Shown: positions 42,588 to 51,880 of the stretch, piece by piece
Position numbering within the stretch: the first letter of the stretch is position 1
How the letters are laid out: the number at the start of each line of letters is the position of its first letter
Source: JAFGPL01 sp046485045
Lineage (GTDB): Bacteria > Bacteroidota > Bacteroidia > Bacteroidales > UBA10428
Assembly (NCBI GenBank): GCA_046485045.1
Contig: JAWOHT010000007.1
Span: 9,133-73,132 of the forward strand
Reading direction: 5' to 3'
Length of the DNA stretch: 64,000 bases
Made by a program: the position numbers and the translations under genes
The notes under the pieces: generated by a model
Database searches by the model: none
What the model saw: only the letters and a program-made list of their open reading frames with translations
Told to the model about the DNA's origin: nothing

Positions 42588-43433
42588 ATGAAAAAAATAT
42601 TTTTTATGCTTTTGGTAACGGGTTTGATCAAACCTGTATTCTCACAGAGTTACATACCTACCCGTGAAGACATTAATACCTTTTTCACTACAAAAACATT
42701 GGTGGTGCTTGAGGACAATCCGCTGCTTGAGTACAATATGGTTATTAAAGATGTTATGAAACAGGAATGGAGTATTACCGAGTATGATTTTATTTCATTT
42801 AAAGAATTTGAAGAAAAAAGGAAGGATGCGAAGTACTCTTTTCTGCTTATGACCCAGGTAAGCTTTGAGAACGATAAGACAGATGCACAGTACAGGTTTC
42901 TGCACCTTTCGCTGGGTGGCGATTATTTTCGCCTTAACCAGATGCCAGATATAGCCTCGGTACCGGCTGCCTATTTCAATGTTGAAGAAGACAATTATGC
43001 TTACAAACTAGGAATTCTTGTAAGGTTTATCCAAAAACACGCGTTACTGATAAAAGAACGTCCTGAAATTCTATCGGCAAATGTACTAAAGCATTACAAC
43101 AACAATATTAAAGATATCAAAGACAAAACCTTGTACCTGCTCGAAAGTGAACTGGCCAAAGATGTCAATTCGGTGGCGCGGATAAAAAAAATATATCCAT
43201 ATAAAATTAAAATAGTAACCAAAGAGGAAATAGAGCAAGCCATTGAGGAGCGTGATGACAACGTAGTTTTCCTTCACAAAGTGGGCCCCGAAGGCACCAA
43301 GATAGATGCCCGTTGTTATAAAATAATTATTGGTGCAGGCGATGCAAACTTTTATTATTTCGATTTCCACAAAATCAGCGAAAAAAACCCTGACGGGTTT
43401 CTTGCAAGCGATTTTAAAAAACTGGCAAAGTAA
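42588..43433 (+). CDS. Secreted protein of unknown function, partner of the gene at 41896
   Basis: A 281-residue protein of unknown function with a signal peptide (MKKIFFMLLVTGLIKPVFSQ). The rest is mixed alpha and beta and shows EDNPLLEYNMVIKDVMKQEWSITEYDFISFKEF and IIIGAGDANFYYFDFHKIS, which I recall only as uncharacterised Bacteroidota proteins. The ATG at 42588 is preferred over 42582, because the signal sequence starts there. It is separated from the upstream unknown gene by 11 bases and from the downstream lipoprotein by 46. Confidence 0.7.
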   Translation: MKKIFFMLLVTGLIKPVFSQSYIPTREDINTFFTTKTLVVLEDNPLLEYNMVIKDVMKQEWSITEYDFISFKEFEEKRKDAKYSFLLMTQVSFENDKTDAQYRFLHLSLGGDYFRLNQMPDIASVPAAYFNVEEDNYAYKLGILVRFIQKHALLIKERPEILSANVLKHYNNNIKDIKDKTLYLLESELAKDVNSVARIKKIYPYKIKIVTKEEIEQAIEERDDNVVFLHKVGPEGTKIDARCYKIIIGAGDANFYYFDFHKISEKNPDGFLASDFKKLAK

Positions 43434-43479
43434 CCGGCATAATTTGTACTAATTCTGTAACTTCTAAAACGAAATAACT

Positions 43480-44766
43480 ATGAAACATTTCAAAACCTCA
43501 TCAAGTCTTTTAATTATTATTGCTTTGTTTGTTTCCTGCGGCACAGGTGATAGCTCAAAGCAAAAAATCGTTATTACCAACGGGTCATCCATTCACCTGA
43601 AAGATAAACCAGTAACCCTTGTAAGAGATTCTTTGCGATTGCAAGAGGGCGTGAACCTTTATCCTTTTCTTACTTCAGAAAACGGAGATACTATTGCTTC
43701 GCAGCTTGACGACATAGATGGTGATGGCCGGTGGGACCAACTATTCTTTGTGGCTGATATACCAGCACAAAGCAGTCGCAATTTCAGCCTGAAATGGGTA
43801 AAAGTACCGCCCGCGTACACCCTGCGCACCAATGTGCGGTTTGGAAAACGCTCATCAAAGGAAACACCGGTATTTGCCAAAACCAGCGATACACTTTATG
43901 CAAACCAGGTGCACAAAGCCCTGGGATACCAGCCTTATCAAACTGATGGCCCCCTTTGGGAAAACGACAAAGTGGGTTTCAGACACTATTTTGACGGGCG
44001 TAATTCAAAAGATTTTTTCGGCAAAACGAGATCGTATATGACCCCCGATACAGTTGGTGTGAACAAAAAAGGCGAAGTGGAAGATAATTACCATGTAATG
44101 GCCGACTGGGGCAGGGATATTCTTGCCGTGGGTAATTCTGTCGGAATTGGAGGTTTTGGATTAATAACCGGTGATAAATTATGCAGACTTGGCATTACCA
44201 ATAATGACACTTTGAACAATATTGAAAAAACAAATTTAAATATTATTGCTGAAGGCCCGGTACATACAGCCCTGCATTTTGGTTACAGAAACTGGCAGGC
44301 TGGTGGGAGATTATACCAGGCCGATGAGGTAACCAGTATTTGGCCTGGAATGTATGCCTTTAAAAACAGCGTAAAAATATCAGGCCTTCAGGGTGATGAA
44401 ACTCTTTTGGTCGGACTGGTAAACATCAACACCGACAATCAGCCGTCTGAAATTGCTGTGAATGAAAAATTTGTGATTCTTTACACTCACGACAAACAAA
44501 CATATGACAAAGTCTGGTACCTCGGGCTTGCGCTCATTCTTCCGCGCGATGCGTACCTCGGTTATGGTGAAGCGCCAGCTGAAGGGCCTCTTTCAAATAC
44601 CTTTTATGCAAAACTTAAAATTACCGAAAACGAACCTGTTGATTATTTTGCGGTAGGTGCATGGGAATTGTCTGATCAGGGATTTACAGATTCCGAATAT
44701 TTCAGGAGTTATGTTGAAAACCTGGCAGAACAATTGGCTGTGGAAGTTTCGATAAGTATTGAATAA
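43480..44766 (+). CDS. DUF4861-family lipoprotein
   Basis: A 428-residue predicted lipoprotein with a good lipobox (LFVSCGTGD, Cys20). The body matches DUF4861, a family seen in Bacteroidota and often near polysaccharide-degradation genes: DIDGDGRWDQLFFVADIPAQSSRNF, WENDKVGFRHYFDGRNSKDFFGK, YHVMADWGRDILAVGNSVGIGGFGL. The domain is thought to be a beta-sandwich involved in carbohydrate processing, but no enzyme activity can be assigned. No glycan-utilisation cluster is visible here. It ends in a strong bidirectional terminator. Confidence 0.85.
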   Translation: MKHFKTSSSLLIIIALFVSCGTGDSSKQKIVITNGSSIHLKDKPVTLVRDSLRLQEGVNLYPFLTSENGDTIASQLDDIDGDGRWDQLFFVADIPAQSSRNFSLKWVKVPPAYTLRTNVRFGKRSSKETPVFAKTSDTLYANQVHKALGYQPYQTDGPLWENDKVGFRHYFDGRNSKDFFGKTRSYMTPDTVGVNKKGEVEDNYHVMADWGRDILAVGNSVGIGGFGLITGDKLCRLGITNNDTLNNIEKTNLNIIAEGPVHTALHFGYRNWQAGGRLYQADEVTSIWPGMYAFKNSVKISGLQGDETLLVGLVNINTDNQPSEIAVNEKFVILYTHDKQTYDKVWYLGLALILPRDAYLGYGEAPAEGPLSNTFYAKLKITENEPVDYFAVGAWELSDQGFTDSEYFRSYVENLAEQLAVEVSISIE

Positions 44767-44774
44767 TAACCCAC

Positions 44775-44806
44775 AAAAAAAAGCCGGCTTACACCGGCTT
44801 TTTTTA
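44775..44806. terminator. Bidirectional terminator between DUF4861 and DHOD-like genes
   Basis: AAAGCCGG and CCGGCTTT form a perfect 8-bp stem around CTTACA, flanked by an A run on one side and a T run on the other, so it can stop transcription in both directions for the two convergent genes. Confidence 0.9.
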
Positions 44807-45817
44807 TACCATCGGGTATTTTTTGAAAATCTCTTCTGATTTGAGCAACAGGTCAATATACTGTGCCCTCTTGTATACAAACGGGTCGTTTATCGTCTTG
44901 TTAGAAAGCTTGCCCCTGAAGTCAGAGAGTTTATCGTAACCTTTTTTCTCCATCCATTTCTGAATATCGTCTACAATAGTTTTAATAACCTCTATTTTAT
45001 TCTTATAAACCGTACTCACTATCTGAACACAATCTGCACCGGCAAGAATCATTTTTACTGCATCGCCACCAGTATAAATCCCCGTGTTGCTGCAGATATT
45101 TGCCCTGATGTTAGCGTACAGCAGTCCGGCAAAGCGCAATGCAAGCCTGTTGTCGTCGGGCTGGCTGAGACTGTATGGGGCAAAATGCGCCTCTTTGTCA
45201 ATATCAATATCAGGCTGGAACATCCTGTTAAACAACACAAATCCATCGGCTCCAGCTTTATCAAGCAGTCCGATAACATTCAAAGGATTAGCATAAAACG
45301 GACTAAGTTTCACACTTACAGGTATTTTCACTTTGGCTTTTACGGCTTTCAATACTTCCATCTGCATCTCATTGATCTTTCTGCCATCAAGTTCCATTTC
45401 TCTGGGAACAGAATAAAAATTGAGTTCAAGGGCATCTACCCCTGTTTGCTCAATAAGACGGGCATATTCAACCCATGTTTCCCTGTATATGGCATTAAGG
45501 CTGGCTATTACCGGAACATTGATACTTTCCTTCACCTTACGGAGTTTCAGCAGGTGCTCTTCTGGTCCTGCGTGTTGCAGGGTTGGAAAAAGGGTAACCA
45601 TTTCGGCATTGCGTTCACTGTATTCATCCATGTCATCATCGAGCTGGGCCGCTTCGAGCTGAATCTGTTCTTCAAAAAGTGACTTATAGACAACCGCGCC
45701 TACCCCGGCATCAACTGCCCTTTTAATATTGTCGAGATTGGTAACAAGGTTGCTTGCACCTAAGATTACCGGGTTCTTAAGCTGCAGACCCAGGTATTTC
45801 GTTTTTAAATCAACCAT
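44804..45817 (-). CDS. Dihydroorotate dehydrogenase-like flavoprotein
   Basis: A 337-residue barrel protein with GLQLKNPVILGASNL at the start, PVIASLNAIYRETWVEYARLIEQTGVDALELNFY (about 105-140), IPVSVKLSPF (about 170) and ICSNTGIYTGGDAVKMILAGADCVQIVSTVY (about 250-280), matching the FMN-binding barrel of class 1 dihydroorotate dehydrogenases. The catalytic base and FeS partner cannot be confirmed, and many genomes in this phylum carry a separate PyrD. It may reduce another pyrimidine-like compound. A TAAATTTG box lies 50 bases upstream. Confidence 0.85.
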   Translation of the reverse strand: MVDLKTKYLGLQLKNPVILGASNLVTNLDNIKRAVDAGVGAVVYKSLFEEQIQLEAAQLDDDMDEYSERNAEMVTLFPTLQHAGPEEHLLKLRKVKESINVPVIASLNAIYRETWVEYARLIEQTGVDALELNFYSVPREMELDGRKINEMQMEVLKAVKAKVKIPVSVKLSPFYANPLNVIGLLDKAGADGFVLFNRMFQPDIDIDKEAHFAPYSLSQPDDNRLALRFAGLLYANIRANICSNTGIYTGGDAVKMILAGADCVQIVSTVYKNKIEVIKTIVDDIQKWMEKKGYDKLSDFRGKLSNKTINDPFVYKRAQYIDLLLKSEEIFKKYPMV

Positions 45818-45866
45818 AATGCTTTTTTTAATTGTTATAACCTGAAATTTCTTTTTATTTGAAGCA

Positions 45867-45874
45867 CAAATTTA
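45867..45874 (-). promoter_or_regulatory. Candidate -7 box (TAAATTTG) for the DHOD-like gene
   Basis: TAAATTTG on the minus strand fits TAnnTTTG, 50 bases before the start at 45817. Confidence 0.45.
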
Positions 45875-45999
45875 TCAATAAAAATTAAAAAAGGCATCAG
45901 CCCGCAAAACCTTCTGTAATAATTATGCAAAATAGACAGGCCTGAAATAACACAAATTTTTTTATCTTTATAGTCCTTAACTAATTAATGGCATCTTAA

Positions 46000-48111
46000 A
46001 TGCAATTTCTACATCTGTTGCGGCAATACCCGTTTATCAGGGTAATCATTCCATTTTCCGGAGGAGTTCTGGCCGGCAATCGGTTTATTTTTTCTGAAAC
46101 CCTTGTGATTTTTGTTTTGTTGTTTTTAATCGGAACACTTGTTTTTATTCATTTTCATAACACGGCTTTCGGTTCAAGATGGCTGTTTGGAGTTTTTCTT
46201 AATCTTGCATTTATCACATCGGGGGTTGCTTTTGCCAATATATATTTACAGAAAAACCTTGATGATGTAAAATACGGCAACACCTTAACTGTTTTTCAGG
46301 CCGAAGTAATCAGGTCTCCTGTGGAAAAAGAAAAATCGGTTGGGGCAATGCTCCGTATCACTTGTATGATGTCTGACAGTGTGATAAAAGACCGGTTCAG
46401 GGTAATGGCATATTTTGAAAAAGACAATCATTCAAAAAAACTCAGGGTTGGAGACATTATTGTTGCAAGGGTCTTCTTAAAGGAAATTGCCGGGCCGACA
46501 AATCCCTATGAGTTCAATTATAAAAAAAGAATGCAATGGAAAAACGTTTGCCTTACAACCTATATTAAAAGCTGTTACTGGGAAAAAACAGATTTTAGAA
46601 ACAGTATTTTGTCAATGGCGACAGGAATCAGAGAAAACATCTTTGCCCTATACAGTAAATGCGGGATAAAGGGGGATGAACTTGCTGTATTATCAGCGCT
46701 TACGCTTGGCTACAAAGACCAGTTGTCTGATGAAATAACACAATATTATGCCGCATCGGGGGCAATGCATATCCTTGCTGTTTCGGGTTTGCATGTAGGG
46801 ATTATCTATATTCTGGCCAGCCGGTTATTGTTTTTTTTGAGAAAGACCAGATGGGGAAAAATACCATGCACTGTAATCATACTCTTTATATTATGGTCTT
46901 TTGCTGCCATTGCAGGGTTTAGTCCTTCGGTATCCAGGGCTGCCTTTATGTTTTCGGTAATTCAGACAGGAAAAACGCTCAGAAAACCACCCGATATCTA
47001 TAACAATATTGCCTTTTCGGCTTTTGTCCTGTTGCTTATCAATCCCTTTCAGATATCCGATGTCGGTTTTCAGCTTTCATACATGGCTGTTACAGGCATC
47101 GTTTTTTTTCAGCCAAGAATATATAACCTGCTTTACATCAGGAACCGGGCGGCTGACTATTTATGGCAGCTTATTTCGGTTTCGCTTGCAGCACAGCTTG
47201 TAACCGCTCCTATATCAATTTATTATTTTCACTATTTTCCAACCCTGTTCTGGCTTACCAGTATTTTTGTAATTCCATTGGCAGCAATAATTATCTATGG
47301 CGCAGTATTTCTTATTTTTATGTATTACCTGCAACTGCCTTTTCTGTTCTTAGGAAAAATATTAAATATTATATTGAAAGTACAGAACCTGCTCATTTTC
47401 AAAATTCAGAACATATCGTTTGCATTGATTGAAAACATTGATTTATCTGTTTTTCAGGTTGTATTATACTTTATCATACTTTGCTCCTTCACCCTTTACC
47501 TGATAAGAAAAAAGGGCTCCTGGCTAATATTTGCCTTATCATTTTCAGCAGTATTTATGTTGCTGCATACGCTGCATGTAATGAAAATTGAAGACCAGAG
47601 ACAAATCGTTGTCTTCAATATAGGTGTTAATACGGCAGTTTCGCTTGTTGATGGAAGAAACGCATTGTTTATTTCAGATTATGAACCTATAGAAGACCTT
47701 GCAGAAAATTTCAGGATAAAAAATTTTATTGTGAAAAGCGGAATACGTAAGATTGAGAATTACAGGATAACAGATGAAAATAAGCGGCTATACTATAAGC
47801 ACATAAGTATTTTAAAGGCAAAAAACAGCATCTTTTTCACAAACGGAAGGTATAACGGCGTATTGATATACAAAAACACTTATAATGAGATACTTCCATC
47901 CGTCCCTTTAAAAATAAACTGTATAGTACTTGCCAACAATGCAGCCATTGATCCTATACTGCTTAAAGAACAATATGATGCAGACTGGCTGGTAATTGAC
48001 CCGTCGAATAGTAAACAAAATCGCGCCAGATGGTTGTTTTCTGTAAATGATACCTTATACAGGGTTCATTCAGTTGCTGATGCCGGGGCATTTAAATTAA
48101 ATGTTAATTAA
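46000..48111 (+). CDS. comEC: ComEC/Rec2-type DNA-uptake channel protein
   Basis: ComEC forms the inner-membrane pore for single-stranded DNA in transformation. The 703-residue protein has amino-terminal membrane segments, a soluble OB-like DUF4131 region (about 75-190), and the competence domain with the conserved SGAMHILAVSGLHVGIIYILA and SPSVSRAAFMFS. About ten hydrophobic helices follow. The carboxy-terminal 170 residues sit where other ComEC proteins have a metallo-beta-lactamase-like nuclease, but no HxHxDH motif is present, so this part is degenerate, as is common in Bacteroidota. Confidence 0.93.
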   Translation: MQFLHLLRQYPFIRVIIPFSGGVLAGNRFIFSETLVIFVLLFLIGTLVFIHFHNTAFGSRWLFGVFLNLAFITSGVAFANIYLQKNLDDVKYGNTLTVFQAEVIRSPVEKEKSVGAMLRITCMMSDSVIKDRFRVMAYFEKDNHSKKLRVGDIIVARVFLKEIAGPTNPYEFNYKKRMQWKNVCLTTYIKSCYWEKTDFRNSILSMATGIRENIFALYSKCGIKGDELAVLSALTLGYKDQLSDEITQYYAASGAMHILAVSGLHVGIIYILASRLLFFLRKTRWGKIPCTVIILFILWSFAAIAGFSPSVSRAAFMFSVIQTGKTLRKPPDIYNNIAFSAFVLLLINPFQISDVGFQLSYMAVTGIVFFQPRIYNLLYIRNRAADYLWQLISVSLAAQLVTAPISIYYFHYFPTLFWLTSIFVIPLAAIIIYGAVFLIFMYYLQLPFLFLGKILNIILKVQNLLIFKIQNISFALIENIDLSVFQVVLYFIILCSFTLYLIRKKGSWLIFALSFSAVFMLLHTLHVMKIEDQRQIVVFNIGVNTAVSLVDGRNALFISDYEPIEDLAENFRIKNFIVKSGIRKIENYRITDENKRLYYKHISILKAKNSIFFTNGRYNGVLIYKNTYNEILPSVPLKINCIVLANNAAIDPILLKEQYDADWLVIDPSNSKQNRARWLFSVNDTLYRVHSVADAGAFKLNVN

Positions 48112-48197
48112 TGTGTTCTGAAATAAAAAACTTTAAAAGTTCTTTATTATTAAACAGATTATAACTTATTTTGTCCTGTTTTTTTTATTGGACAAAA

Positions 48198-49538
48198 ATG
48201 CGAATAATTATAGCGGGGGCAGGCGAGGTTGGTTCTCACCTTGCAAAAATGCTAAGCCAGGAAAATCACGATATTATTTTGGTTGATCCGGATGAAGAAA
48301 AGCTCAAGCGGATTTCATCCAATCTTGATGTTATGACAAGGGCAGGTTCATCTACTTCCATAAGTCTGTTGACAGATTGCGACATTAAACGTTCAGACCT
48401 GCTGATTTCGGTTACAACTTCAGAAGATACCAATATTACCACCTCGATACTCGGCAAAAAGCTTGGTGTAAAGAAAACCATCGCGCGAATTGACAACCAG
48501 GAATACCTGTTTCCCAAGTATATCGAGTTTTTCACCAATTTAGGTGTAGATTACATGATCTATCCCGAAAAAATTGCATCGCGCGAACTTATCAGCATGC
48601 TTGAACAAACAGGCAGTATAGACCTTGTTGATTTTGACAGGGGTAAACTCACCCTTTTTGCCATAAAACTTGATGAGGAAGCCCCGATCATTAACAAATC
48701 GCTGATGGAGACAGCACGCGATCTTAAAAAACAGGATTACAGGGCCGTAGCCATCTCCCGCAACGGTAAGACCATTATTCCCAGGGGAAGCGACATTTTT
48801 CTTGCCGGCGATATTATTTATGTCATATCCAATACCGAGGGAATTCCCGAGTTGATGGAATACTCGGGTAAGGAAAAGATCGAGATTGACAATATTATGA
48901 TACTCGGGGGCAGCAGAATCGGCACCCTGGCAGCTAAAGAGCTTGGTAACCAACATAATGTTAAATTGATTGAGATCAACCGTGAAAAAAGCTACCGGCT
49001 TTCAAACATGCTCGACAACACCCTCGTGATAAACGGGGATGGCAGGGACTTAAACCTGCTGGTAGAAGAGGGGCTTAAAAACATGGACGCTTTTATTGCT
49101 GTTACCGGAGATACCGAAACCAATATCCTGTCAAGTGTACTGGCCAGCAAACTTGGGGTTAAAAAGACCATTGCAGAGGTTGAAAACATAGATTATATAG
49201 TGCTGGCAGAAAACATGGGGATAGATACCATCATTAACAAAAAGATAATTACTGCCAGCCGTATTTTCAGGTTCACAACAAGTGAGTCGGTCTCTTCGGT
49301 AAAATGCCTTACCGGAACCAACGCCGAAGTGGTGGAATATTTGGCAAAAGAAGGCTCAAAGATTACCAAAGCGCCGCTCAACCAGTCTGGTTTTCCAAAA
49401 GATTCAATTATCGGGGGAATCATCAGGAATGATAACAGTTTTATAGCCAATGGATATACAATTATTCAACCCGGCGACAAAGTTATTGTATTCGCTTTGC
49501 CCTCGGCCATTGGTAAATTAGGTAAATTCTTCAACTGA
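48198..49538 (+). CDS. trkA: TrkA, NAD-binding potassium-uptake regulator
   Basis: TrkA is the peripheral regulatory subunit of Trk potassium uptake. The protein of 446 residues has two RCK units: nucleotide-binding folds MRIIIAGAGEVGSHLAKML (residues 1-19) and NIMILGGSRIGTLAAKELG (about 235), each followed by an RCK-C domain. The start at 48198 begins at the Rossmann strand; an ATG nine codons earlier would add a hydrophobic stretch not seen in the family. The transporter gene trkH follows four bases later, so they form one operon. Confidence 0.95.
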   Translation: MRIIIAGAGEVGSHLAKMLSQENHDIILVDPDEEKLKRISSNLDVMTRAGSSTSISLLTDCDIKRSDLLISVTTSEDTNITTSILGKKLGVKKTIARIDNQEYLFPKYIEFFTNLGVDYMIYPEKIASRELISMLEQTGSIDLVDFDRGKLTLFAIKLDEEAPIINKSLMETARDLKKQDYRAVAISRNGKTIIPRGSDIFLAGDIIYVISNTEGIPELMEYSGKEKIEIDNIMILGGSRIGTLAAKELGNQHNVKLIEINREKSYRLSNMLDNTLVINGDGRDLNLLVEEGLKNMDAFIAVTGDTETNILSSVLASKLGVKKTIAEVENIDYIVLAENMGIDTIINKKIITASRIFRFTTSESVSSVKCLTGTNAEVVEYLAKEGSKITKAPLNQSGFPKDSIIGGIIRNDNSFIANGYTIIQPGDKVIVFALPSAIGKLGKFFN

Positions 49539-49542
49539 TTTT

Positions 49543-50991
49543 ATGATCAATCTCAAAATTGTAGGTCTTGTACTGGGAATACTATTAATTATCGAAGGTT
49601 TCTTCATGCTGTTTTCGGTACCGGTATCATTGATTTACAAAGAACAAGACTTCTGGCAGATTACCCTTGCCTGCTTGCTGACCATCGGGGTTGGCGCTGC
49701 TTTGTACCTTAGCTTCAGAAAATCGAGCAAAGAAATAGGAACACGCGAAGGATATATCATCGTAAGCCTCGGATGGGTTGTAGCTTCTTTATTCGGTGCG
49801 CTTCCATTTTACTTTACCGGCGCAATTCCTTCATATACCGACGCTTTTTTTGAAACCATGTCGGGATTTACCACCACGGGCGCATCTATATTGAATGATA
49901 TAGAAGCACTGTCGCACGGACTGCTTTTGTGGAGGAGCACCACACAATGGCTCGGCGGTATGGGAATTATCGTATTAACGCTTGTGATATTGCCTGTGCT
50001 GGGTTTTGGTGGCATGCAACTTTTTTTTGCCGAGGTTCCTGGAATTTCATCTGATAAACTCCACCCCAGAATCAAAGAAACAGCAAAACGGCTTTGGGGT
50101 ATTTACGTGGTATTCACCTTTGCAGAAATTATATTGCTTACTGCAGGGGGAATGGACCTGTTCGACTCGGTATGCCACTCTTTTACCACACTTGCAACCG
50201 GTGGATATTCCACGAAAAATGCCAGCATCGCACATTATTCCTCCCCTTATATCCAGTACGTGATTATTTTCTTTATGTATCTGGCTGGGATAAATTTTAC
50301 ACTGTCATACTTTGCACTTAAACTAAAGTTCAAGCCTTTCTTTAAAGATGAAGAGTTCAGGAAATATACCTTCTTTATACTGTTTTTCTCTTTGGTTATT
50401 ACTGTCATTTTGGTGGTAAGCAATGACCAGCCGCTCGAAAAATCTTTTCGCGATGCTTTGTTTCAGGTAGTTTCAATAATTACAACCACAGGATTTGTTA
50501 CTTCAGACTACCTCAAATGGTTACCTATCGGATCGGTGATCTTATTTGCGTTGATGTTTTTCGGGGGATCAACAGGTTCTACCGGTGGCGGCATGAAAAT
50601 TGCCAGGATTGTCTTATTGCTCAAGAACAGCAGTCTCGAACTAAAACGATTGATACACCCCAATGCCGTAATACCGGTAAGGCTTAATAATCAGGCCATT
50701 TCACCCCAGACCATGACAAACGTACTGGCTTTTGCCTCTTTCTATGTTCTTATTGTGATGGCAAGTGTTATTATTGTATCGTTCATGGGGTACGATCTTG
50801 ATACCTCATTCGGCGCTGTAGTAACTTCTATTGGCAATATCGGACCGGGAATCGGGGAAGTGGGCCCTATGTTCAATTTTTCTCATTTTCCTGCGATAGG
50901 TAAATGGTTTTTATCGTTCCTTATGCTTATTGGTCGCCTTGAACTGTTTACCGTGCTAATCTTATTCAGCCGCCATTTCTGGAAGAATTAA
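49543..50991 (+). CDS. trkH: TrkH, potassium transporter membrane subunit
   Basis: The 482-residue protein is the ion-conducting subunit of Trk. It shows the repeated membrane-pore-membrane pattern, with filter-like segments SGFTTTGASIL (about residue 107), HSFTTLATGGYST (about 212), SIITTTGFVTSDY (about 313) and TSIGNIGPGIGEVG (about 428), each carrying the conserved glycine. About ten transmembrane helices are visible. It is coupled to trkA just upstream, and together they import potassium, probably driven by a sodium or proton gradient. Confidence 0.95.
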   Translation: MINLKIVGLVLGILLIIEGFFMLFSVPVSLIYKEQDFWQITLACLLTIGVGAALYLSFRKSSKEIGTREGYIIVSLGWVVASLFGALPFYFTGAIPSYTDAFFETMSGFTTTGASILNDIEALSHGLLLWRSTTQWLGGMGIIVLTLVILPVLGFGGMQLFFAEVPGISSDKLHPRIKETAKRLWGIYVVFTFAEIILLTAGGMDLFDSVCHSFTTLATGGYSTKNASIAHYSSPYIQYVIIFFMYLAGINFTLSYFALKLKFKPFFKDEEFRKYTFFILFFSLVITVILVVSNDQPLEKSFRDALFQVVSIITTTGFVTSDYLKWLPIGSVILFALMFFGGSTGSTGGGMKIARIVLLLKNSSLELKRLIHPNAVIPVRLNNQAISPQTMTNVLAFASFYVLIVMASVIIVSFMGYDLDTSFGAVVTSIGNIGPGIGEVGPMFNFSHFPAIGKWFLSFLMLIGRLELFTVLILFSRHFWKN

Positions 50992-51009
50992 AAAAGAGGC
51001 TCCTTCAGG

Positions 51010-51621
51010 TTATTTTATAATACCCATACCCTGCCTTACAATAACAGGTTCATCACCGGTGCAGTCAATAACCGTAGAGGGCTGGTTGTTACCAAACCCT
51101 CCGTCAATAACGCAATCTACAAGTTTTTCATACTGTATATGGATGAGTTCAGGATCGGTAGTATAATCAAGTATTTCATCCTCATCGTGAATAGATGTTG
51201 TAAGAACAGGATTGCCAAGCTCTTTAACTATTTGCCTTATAATATTATTATCGGGTATTCTTATACCTATGGTCTTTTTTTTGCTCCTGAATATTTTGGG
51301 TATATTGCTGTTGGCTTCAAGGATAAAAGTGTACGGACCTGGGACATGTTGTTTGATGAGTTTAAAAACAGAATTACTTATAGGTCTGGTATAGTCTGAT
51401 AAATGACTGACATCTTGAAAAATAAATGAAAAATTGGCTTTTTCGATCCTGATACCTTTTACCTGGGCAACCCGGTCAATAGCTTTCTGCCTGGTGATAT
51501 CGCATCCGATTCCATACACGGTATCTGTGGGAAATATTATAATTCCCGAATCCCTCAGCATAGAAACCACCTGGTTAATCTGCCTGTCATTAGGGTTATC
51601 GGGATGGATATTTATCAGCAT
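51010..51621 (-). CDS. YciO/Sua5/YrdC-family protein, putative threonylcarbamoyl-AMP synthase
   Basis: The 203-residue protein has the YrdC fold: IIIFPTDTVYGIGCDI (about residue 30), then KGIRIEKANFSFIFQDVSHLSDY (about 58), PGPYTFILEAN (about 95), KTIGIRIPDN, NPVLTTSIHDEDE and STVIDCTGDEPVIVRQG. The middle segment reads like YciO rather than TsaC (where the motif is KgRp..kPL), so catalysis of threonylcarbamoyl-AMP formation for tRNA t6A is likely but not certain. It is transcribed toward trkH and away from guaB. Confidence 0.85.
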   Translation of the reverse strand: MLINIHPDNPNDRQINQVVSMLRDSGIIIFPTDTVYGIGCDITRQKAIDRVAQVKGIRIEKANFSFIFQDVSHLSDYTRPISNSVFKLIKQHVPGPYTFILEANSNIPKIFRSKKKTIGIRIPDNNIIRQIVKELGNPVLTTSIHDEDEILDYTTDPELIHIQYEKLVDCVIDGGFGNNQPSTVIDCTGDEPVIVRQGMGIIK

Positions 51622-51640
51622 GGCTTTGAAAAATAAAGGT

Positions 51641-51648
51641 CAAAGATA
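51641..51648 (-). promoter_or_regulatory. Candidate -7 box (TATCTTTG) for the YciO/Sua5-like gene
   Basis: TATCTTTG on the minus strand fits TAnnTTTG and lies 20 bases before the ATG at 51621. Confidence 0.5.
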
Positions 51649-51669
51649 AGAAAATAATTAAGCACTCAT

Positions 51670-51702
51670 GCTTTAAACGCTTAGAGCCATAATGTTTAAA
51701 GC
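51670..51702. repeat. 9-bp perfect inverted repeat between Sua5-like gene and guaB
   Basis: GCTTTAAAC (51670-51678) and GTTTAAAGC (51694-51702) are perfect inverted repeats with a 15-base spacer. It could form a hairpin or bind a dimeric regulator. It does not resemble a known purine riboswitch. It lies within the 259-base gap between the two divergent genes. Confidence 0.45.
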
Positions 51703-51843
51703 TGAATACTAATAAATTATAAATAGAACTTGAAAGACCCTGTTCTCGTTTGCCCTAAGTAACTGCTTAATTATCATTTTAAACAACTTGCATTGAGTTC
51801 CCAATAAATGTTAAATAAGTCTCGTTTTTCACTCAATTTTTTG

Positions 51844-51851
51844 TATTTTCG
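51844..51851 (+). promoter_or_regulatory. Candidate -7 box (TATTTTCG) for guaB
   Basis: TATTTTCG differs from TAnnTTTG at one base and is 30 bases before the ATG at 51881. It is the best site in the upstream region. Confidence 0.35.
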
Positions 51852-51880
51852 CAACATTTAAAAAATAAATACAGCTGGCC

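Noticed and set aside
46000..48111. Possible competence operon
   Set aside because: Only comEC is present; no pilus or other DNA-uptake gene lies nearby, so no claim about transformation can be made from this window.
51622..51880. Purine or other riboswitch before guaB
   Set aside because: The conserved core sequences of guanine or related riboswitches are not present; only an inverted repeat is visible.
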